A program made the position numbers and the translations under genes. A DNA stretch of 64,000 bases from Dioszegia crocea (Eukaryota > Basidiomycota > Tremellomycetes > Tremellales > Bulleribasidiaceae): the NCBI GenBank assembly GCA_001600615.1, contig BCKK01000008.1, positions 496,001 through 560,000 on the forward strand, written 5' to 3'. The notes under the pieces are model-generated. The model was not told the origin of the DNA. It saw nothing but the letters and a program-made list of their open reading frames with translations, and did no database searches. This document shows, piece after piece, positions 58,405 through 64,000 of the stretch (its first letter is position 1; the number at the start of each line of letters is the position of its first letter).

Positions 58405-60780
58405 CTATTCATGCCGTATATGTGCTCCGCTTTCTGAACACAGAACCTCAATCTTCGCCCTTTTTATGACCACCTCCGGCGTCAGATTATACAGCTCGTC
58501 CATCAACGCAGCCCTAAAAGTCCCGGGCCCTTTCACGTCCGGCCGGTCCGCAGCAATCTCCGCTGCAATGTTGAAAACCAGTACCCTACGTCTATTAGCT
58601 TTCTCATCTTGACAACTAGACTGTAGGCTCACCCTGCCAAGGCCCCAAGCAACATATTCCCTCGGACCAACTGGGAGTCTAACCAGCATACGCCATCAGT
58701 CTCGATATCGTATAGCCGAGCGGCGGCACAGAAGGTGGCTACAAGTGTTCCTGTCATGCAGCCTGATCCGGTGATCGCGCCCAGCTAGAAAGTCAGCACG
58801 GGGTTTTGGTCATGTAAATCCATAAGTAGCAGGCCGGGATGGGAACATACTAGTTTATGCCCATTTGACGCTTTGATACAGGTTTCTCCGTCGGATATGT
58901 AGTCGTGCTCGCCAGTGAGAACGATGATAGCAGCTGGAGTATCAGCGACGAGACTTAGATTAGACCGGCTCAACATACCGCGCCGCTGTGCAAGCTCCAT
59001 GACTACCCTCTTGGGATCGCTAAATCCAGATCCTACCGAGTCTACTCCTCTCGTCGTGACCTAGTATGTCAGCAGATTGTCGTATTGCGAACCAAGTTTC
59101 AAGACTCACTTCGGTCGATTGAGCCAAAGCGCCGATCTCAGCCGCGTTGCCTTTGATGACAGTTGGCTGCCAATGCCGTAGGAGCTCTGAGACCTATCAG
59201 CAAAGCCTCGTCAATTGTCAAACTCGAGCTTCTTCTCACCTTTTGACGTCTCCCGCCTATACGATGTCGCGCCCACAGCGACAGGATCAAACACGACCGG
59301 TTTCCGATTCACATTCGCCTCGCGTCCTGCAACCATCATGCCTTCTATATCCGTTATCGTTCCGAAGTTGACAAGCAGAGCTCCGATGGCAGGACTGAGG
59401 TCTTTGACATCGCGGGGGTTCGTGGCCATGATGGGTGATGCGCCGACGGCAAGAGTGGCATTGGCCGAATCATTAATGACGACGTTGTTGGTGATCTACC
59501 CAAGGTCAGAATCTGGACAAAGTTGACGAGACTGACTGCTCAGCGATCACTCACTTGATGTATCAACGGAGTATTCTTCCTGACGATCGTCATGAAGATT
59601 CCAACCCATTCTTTGATACCAATAGGTTCTCTGGGCGTAGGTAACGGTGTAGGGAAAACCGACTTGATACCTACCATCATTTCCCGTACACCATGGAATG
59701 ACTCAATGACCTCCTTCAAGGCAGTCGCGGCTTGTTTGGGAGTAGGACTGGAGACTATATCGGAGATGATTGCAATACCGTCCAGGTAATTGCGATCATT
59801 TGGGGAAATCGAGGCGTGAAGCAAATGAGGGAGATTGGGGAGATGTATGCCGCCTATGCTATGTCAGCTCTGATAGCTGCCAAAGCACTTGATGGCTCAC
59901 CAATCGCTACAGCCTTAAGAGGAGTTCCTGCCAAATGATCCAATATGGTGCCAACGCCTTCAGGGCCCAGTAAGACCTTCTTACTAACGTCCTTACTCCC
60001 CGTCGGCCAGACCGGTCCGATACCCACGTAGTCTGCGCCCCCCGCCACAGCAGCCATGGCTTCTCTGAGGTTGGAGACTGACACGCCAATAGTTGCCGAC
60101 GGTCCGAGCAGCGCGCGAGCAACGTGAAGGGGCGTGTCGGATTGACCGATATGTATTCCTGCCGAGCCTGAATCCGTCAGTATATAGCCGGCCATACGCA
60201 ACAGACATATGGTAACATGACTTCTAGTAGCATGAGGAATGTGATGGGAAGGACGTACCCACGGCGAGATGGACATCGATGCGATCATTGATCAATAAAG
60301 GGACCTCGTACTAGCCTGATCAGCTATAGATTGAAGCGCTTCTGCTGACCGGCCGGACACACTTTATCGCATATCTCTTTCGTACGTCGTGCCACCTCAA
60401 TGAACTACAGCTTATCAGCTCTGAAGCTATCCAACCACCACATCAAGGGAGATTTATGCTCACCTCGCCAGTGTCCGCCGTCTTCTCTCGAAGTTGGACA
60501 AGCGTTACTCCGCCTTGAAGACTCTGCAGACATCAACTCCTGACCCAGGGTCGCATCTCCTATTGGGTTGTTGAATAAGCCTACCTCTTCGAGACTCTCG
60601 TAGTAATCCTGTTTCATCAGCAAGCTGGACTACCTCCACTTCTCATCTCACGCCAACGGCAAGCGAAGACTTCACCTTTCCGGGCGGCAGCAGATCGCGA
60701 GCAGTCACTAGGTACAGCGAGTAATCGATAGGCGGTCTAGGTGGGCCTCGACCGGCTTTCGACTTGGATTTTCTGGTCAT
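58405..60780 (-). CDS. THI6: Bifunctional thiamine-phosphate synthase / hydroxyethylthiazole kinase
   Basis: The N-terminal half is the TIM-barrel TMP synthase: YSLYLVTARDLLPPGK, then SLQGGVTLVQLREKTADTGE, VPLLINDRIDVHLA, AGIHIGQSDTPLHVARALLG, GADYVGIGPVWPTGSK and KAVAIGGIH. The C-terminal half is the ThiM-like kinase: PLIHQITNNVVINDSANATL, KPVVFDPVAVGATSYRRE, TVIKGNAAEIGALAQST, AAIIVLTGEHDYISDGE and the catalytic loop GAITGSGCMTGTLVATF with its Cys. It ends at stop 58405-58407 after EVVIKRAKIEVLC. Together they condense HMP-PP with thiazole phosphate and salvage thiazole alcohol. The start is ATG 60780 (MTRKSKSKAGRGPP); an in-frame ATG at 60858 is possible. Ten or more introns are implied. 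No riboswitch was recognised. Confidence 0.95.
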
Positions 60781-61472
60781 GTTGATGGAGAGATGTATGA
60801 CTGGGGTCGGCGGAGGTCCGGGAACTAATCGCTGGACTCCGCTGAACGCTAACACCATTGCCTCTATCCACCAATCATGCCTGCACCTGCCATCTTTTGG
60901 TTACTTCCCTGCCCTTGCAGCCCATTCGCAGCTCCCCTACTGCACCTCTGCATGCATGTCCACTGCAGCTGCACTCCTCATACCTCACTTCAACCGGATG
61001 ACGCACGGACCAGGCATCTCCGGCCGAACCGCGATCAGGCGCAGGCCTTCGGCCCGCCGGACCCACGGATCTTCCTCCTGACTAGCTACTGTAACTCTCA
61101 ATGCACTCCATCGGGGCAGACAGCCGCTCACTCGGGATGCTGGTACAACGATTATCTACAGCACATGCGCTCCTCGCTAGAAGCTGACCTCAGCTTCGGC
61201 GTGTAGGCACCGGCAAGGGTGAGAGCGGGACGGAAAAAAACGCCGAGCGCGATTTCTTGCCGGGGCGGATGGCCATGGTCCAACCTGTCAGACTACTGAG
61301 GTATTTGTACAGCCGTACAGCTAGTATGCTGAGGGATCCACCTTGGCGCGGCATACGGTCCGTAAATCGCTCACTTTCCAGCGCCTGACCAGTCACCTCT
61401 TATACAGCTTCACTCCAGTCTACAGATTAAACCCAATTCCTACTCTGCCATTCACCATAGATCGTCTACAAC
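60781..61472. promoter_or_regulatory. Divergent promoter region, THI6 / PMC1-type ATPase
   Basis: About 690 bp between the two start codons. Open frames here are Cys/Pro/His-rich without family resemblance and are taken as non-coding. No TPP-riboswitch-like pairing could be identified by eye. Confidence 0.4.
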
Positions 61473-64000
61473 ATGTCAATCATCACAGCGAATCCTGAGA
61501 AGGTCATATACTCCCCCGCGGTCCACTTCGCAAAAGCGACCGAGTCCGAGCCGGCACCACCAAGCGATACCGATGTCGCCTACATCAACCCCGCGCCCTT
61601 CCGCGAGCTACCCACGCGACTGGCGATGATGGTGGACCCCAAGTCACTCGAGGAGCTGGAGCAGCTGGGTGGGGTAGCAGGACTACTGGAAGGATTGGGC
61701 GTTGACCAGAAGAGCGGTCTCATTGAGAAAGGCGGCGGAGCGCATCGATCTTCGGACGCCATGCGGCCCGTCGGTGCGCAGTGGCAGGCGAGCATCGAGA
61801 AGCGACAACAAGTCTACGGCGTGAATGAGCTCCCCAAACAGCCAGTCAAAAGCTTGTTGCAGCTCATGCTGCTGGCTTTCAAAGACAAGATTCTCGTAAG
61901 TTTACTGTCGGGTTGAGCTGATGTCAGATCCTCCTCACTGCAGCAGCAGTCGTGTCACTCATCCTCGGTATCTACCAAGCCACCGGCGGCGAGCCTCACA
62001 TCATCCGAGACGCCGACTGTCCAGACGGCTGTGTGGCACCTTCTCTCGAGTGGGTTGAAGGTGTCGCCATCGTCGTGGCCATCGTCATCATCGTCCTCGT
62101 CAGCTCCCTCACCGACTGGCAAAAGGAGCGCCAATTCCAGAAGCTCAATAATCAGCGTGACGACCGCACTGTCAATGTCCTCCGCGATGGCCAGGAGCAA
62201 ACTATCAATACAAAACTCCTGGTCGTCGGCGACATTGCTCTCATCGAGCCTGGAGAGATCATCCCCGTCGATGGTGTATTCCTATCTGGCCACAACGTTC
62301 GGGTCGACGAGTCAGGTGCGACTGGCGAGTCGGATCCGATCCGAAAGGCGACCTATGAGGAGTGTATTGCGGAGCGAGACGCCAGTGGGGGTCAGAAGCA
62401 CAAGCTGGACTGCTTCATGGTATCTGGTGGCAAGGTGACGGAGGGGGTGGGGCAGTATGTGGTGATCTCGACCGGTACCAACACCTTTCACGGACGGATT
62501 ATGATGTGTGAGTATCTGCCTCCAGATATACGCGCTGACGCTCAGCCATGCTGGGTGAGGCCCAAGCGACACCCCTCCAAGTCAAACTCAACAAGCTCGC
62601 GGAACTTATTGTCAAAGTCGGTCTCTGGTCAGGCGGTCTACTCTTCCTTGCCCTCATGACCCGGTACTTTGTCGCTCTCAAAGTCGAGGCCGACCGCAGC
62701 CCGAGTCAGAAGGGCCAAGACTTCATCCAACAACTCATCATTGCCGTCGTCCTCATCGTCGCTGCTGTCCCCGAGGGCTTGCCCCTGGCCGTCACCCTCT
62801 CACTTGCCTTCGCCACGAACCGCATGACCCGCCAGAATCTACTCGTCCGGGTTCTGGGGTCATGTGAGACCATGGCCAACGCTACCGTCATCTGCACGGA
62901 CAAAACCGGTACCCTTACCCAAAACGAGATGACGGTCGTCGCCGGAACTTTGGGTCTCGACACCAGATTCGCGCGTGACCAAGCCTCACACCCCAATCGG
63001 ATCGATGCGGAATCCTCACTCGACATTACCGACCTCGCCCGGGCTATCTCTCCGGAGCTTCAGCGTACCCTCAACGAGGCTGTCTGCATCAACTCGACCG
63101 CCTTTCGCGCGGAAGACGAGGAAGGGGTTGTCTTTGTTGGCAACAAGACAGAGACCGCTCTGCTCCGTCTAGCGTACGATCTCGGCTGGGCAGACTACCG
63201 TCAAACCCGCGAAAGCCGGCCGGTCGTCCAGATGATTCCCTTCTCGTCTGAGCTCAAGGCTATGGGCGTCGTTGTGGACCTCGGCGACACGCACCGGCTG
63301 TACATCAAAGGGGCCTCCGAGGTCCTGATTAGCTTGTGCAGTCGGCACGTCGAATTCCATGGCGCTCATGACCAGGGCACCCCTGTCGAGCTCAACGACG
63401 GGGCCATGTCCAAGTACATGACGACAATTGGGTTCTACGCCAGCCAGTCACTACGTACCCTTGCCCTCGGCTACCGAGACTTCTCATCTTGGCCGCCAAC
63501 GGGCGCTGAGATGGCGGACGATCAAAACGTCTCGTTCAAGTCGCTCGCGATGGACCTCACCCTCCTCACCATCGTAGGCATCCAGGACCCTCTACGCGCT
63601 GGTGTTCCGGAAGCTGTGTCTCAGTGCTTCCGGGCGGGTGTCGGAGTCAAGATGTGCACTGGTGATAATGTCATTACTGCTCGGGCTATCGCTAAGGAGT
63701 GCGGGATTCTCACCGAGGACGGGCTCGTCATGGAGGGACCCTACTTCCGCGGTTTGAGTGACTCGGAGCGGGACCGGGCTGTGCCGAAGCTCCAGGTGCT
63801 TGCTAGGTCCTCGCCGGAGGATAAGAAGTTGCTGGTGCAGACTTTACGGGACCAGGGCGAGGTGGTTGGGGTTACAGGGGATGGGACGAATGACGGTCCG
63901 GCCTTGATTCTGGCTCACGTCGGTTTTGCTATGGGTATCAGGTAAGTCTTCTCTATAAAGAGAATTGTTATAAAACACAAGTAACGTCTACAGCGGAACA
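61473..64000 (+). CDS. PMC1-type P2B Ca2+-transporting ATPase (5' part; runs off the window)
   Basis: The start is ATG 61473 (MSIITANPEKVIYSPAVHFA). The N-terminal cytosolic region leads, over a 32-nt intron (61896-61927), to the first span pair (ILLTAAAVVSLILGIYQATG, VEGVAIVVAIVIIVLVSSLT). The actuator loop has VDESGATGESDPIRKA, and a 38-nt intron (62508-62545) follows GRIMM. The M4 Ca2+ site is AAVPEGLPLAVTLSLAFATN, the phosphorylation site ICTDKTGTLTQNEMTVV, the nucleotide-binding motif YIKGASEVLISLC and the hinge VTGDGTNDGPAL. The hinge differs from the usual NDAPALK-AD. The next exon begins after CTACAG near 63993. The M5-M10 bundle lies outside the window. Expected location is the vacuolar membrane (as in yeast Pmc1), for Ca2+ sequestration. 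Confidence 0.95.

Noticed and set aside
58405..60780. TPP riboswitch in the THI6 gene
   Set aside because: Fungal TPP riboswitches sit in 5' introns of other thiamine genes. I looked for the conserved CTGAGA-type core with pairing arms and saw nothing convincing by eye.
60877..61206. Cys-rich 109-residue frame between THI6 and the Ca2+ ATPase
   Set aside because: The cysteines do not form a recognisable knot or finger, there is no clear signal peptide, and the region is a short divergent promoter.

Overview
This window reads as a nuclear scaffold from a fungus, most likely a basidiomycetous yeast of the Tremellomycetes (Cryptococcus/Kwoniella type; the placement is inference). Protein genes are dense and lie on both strands. 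Almost every conserved protein has to be assembled from several exons. Introns are mostly 32-70 nt, start with GTRNGT, carry a CTGAC/CTAAC-like branch site 10-20 nt before the acceptor, and end in CAG or TAG. All exon structures here were read by eye from splice consensus and protein continuity, so outer coordinates are firmer than internal ones. Ns occur at 25415-25559 plus four single positions.

Layout. 1-1394 holds no gene but has three short repeats with shared ends and inverted termini. 1395-10634 is a conserved block: malic enzyme (-), an RCC1-repeat/PHD-finger protein (-), a short-chain dehydrogenase (+) and a TMEM41/VTT membrane protein (+). 10742-19682 is an accessory F-box region: three tandem paralogues on the minus strand, one frame-disrupted, then a divergent F-box-like gene on plus, also frame-disrupted. 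20027-21581 is an AN1 zinc finger fused to an aminoglycoside-phosphotransferase-like (APH) domain with a degraded catalytic motif. GCV1 and an HSCB/JAC1 co-chaperone follow. 24967-28320 is a rearranged patch: hairpins, the assembly gap, the C-terminal half of a MULE transposase, and directly abutting it head-to-head the C-terminal half of a second APH gene.

28618-43872 is again conserved: TIM17, RPB8, a small coiled-coil orphan, a BIG1/VOA1-like V-ATPase assembly factor, a PWWP protein with an 8-nt micro-exon, a TEY MAP kinase, a PMP3-like protein and a UPF0658 Golgi membrane protein. 44117-58290 mixes housekeeping genes (NDUFB3, mitochondrial uL29, a ThuA-like secreted protein, a large membrane-linked coiled-coil protein) with three dispersed members of an unrecognised paralogous family, the third frameshifted. 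The window ends with bifunctional THI6 and the start of a PMC1-type Ca2+ ATPase that runs off the edge.

Functional themes. Several products act in mitochondria (GCV1, HSCB, TIM17, NDUFB3, uL29m), as dispersed genes rather than an operon-like unit. The most unusual material lies in three places: the F-box/AN1-APH/MULE region (10.7-28.3 kb), the three-member orphan family (44-58 kb), and the terminal-repeat elements at the left edge.
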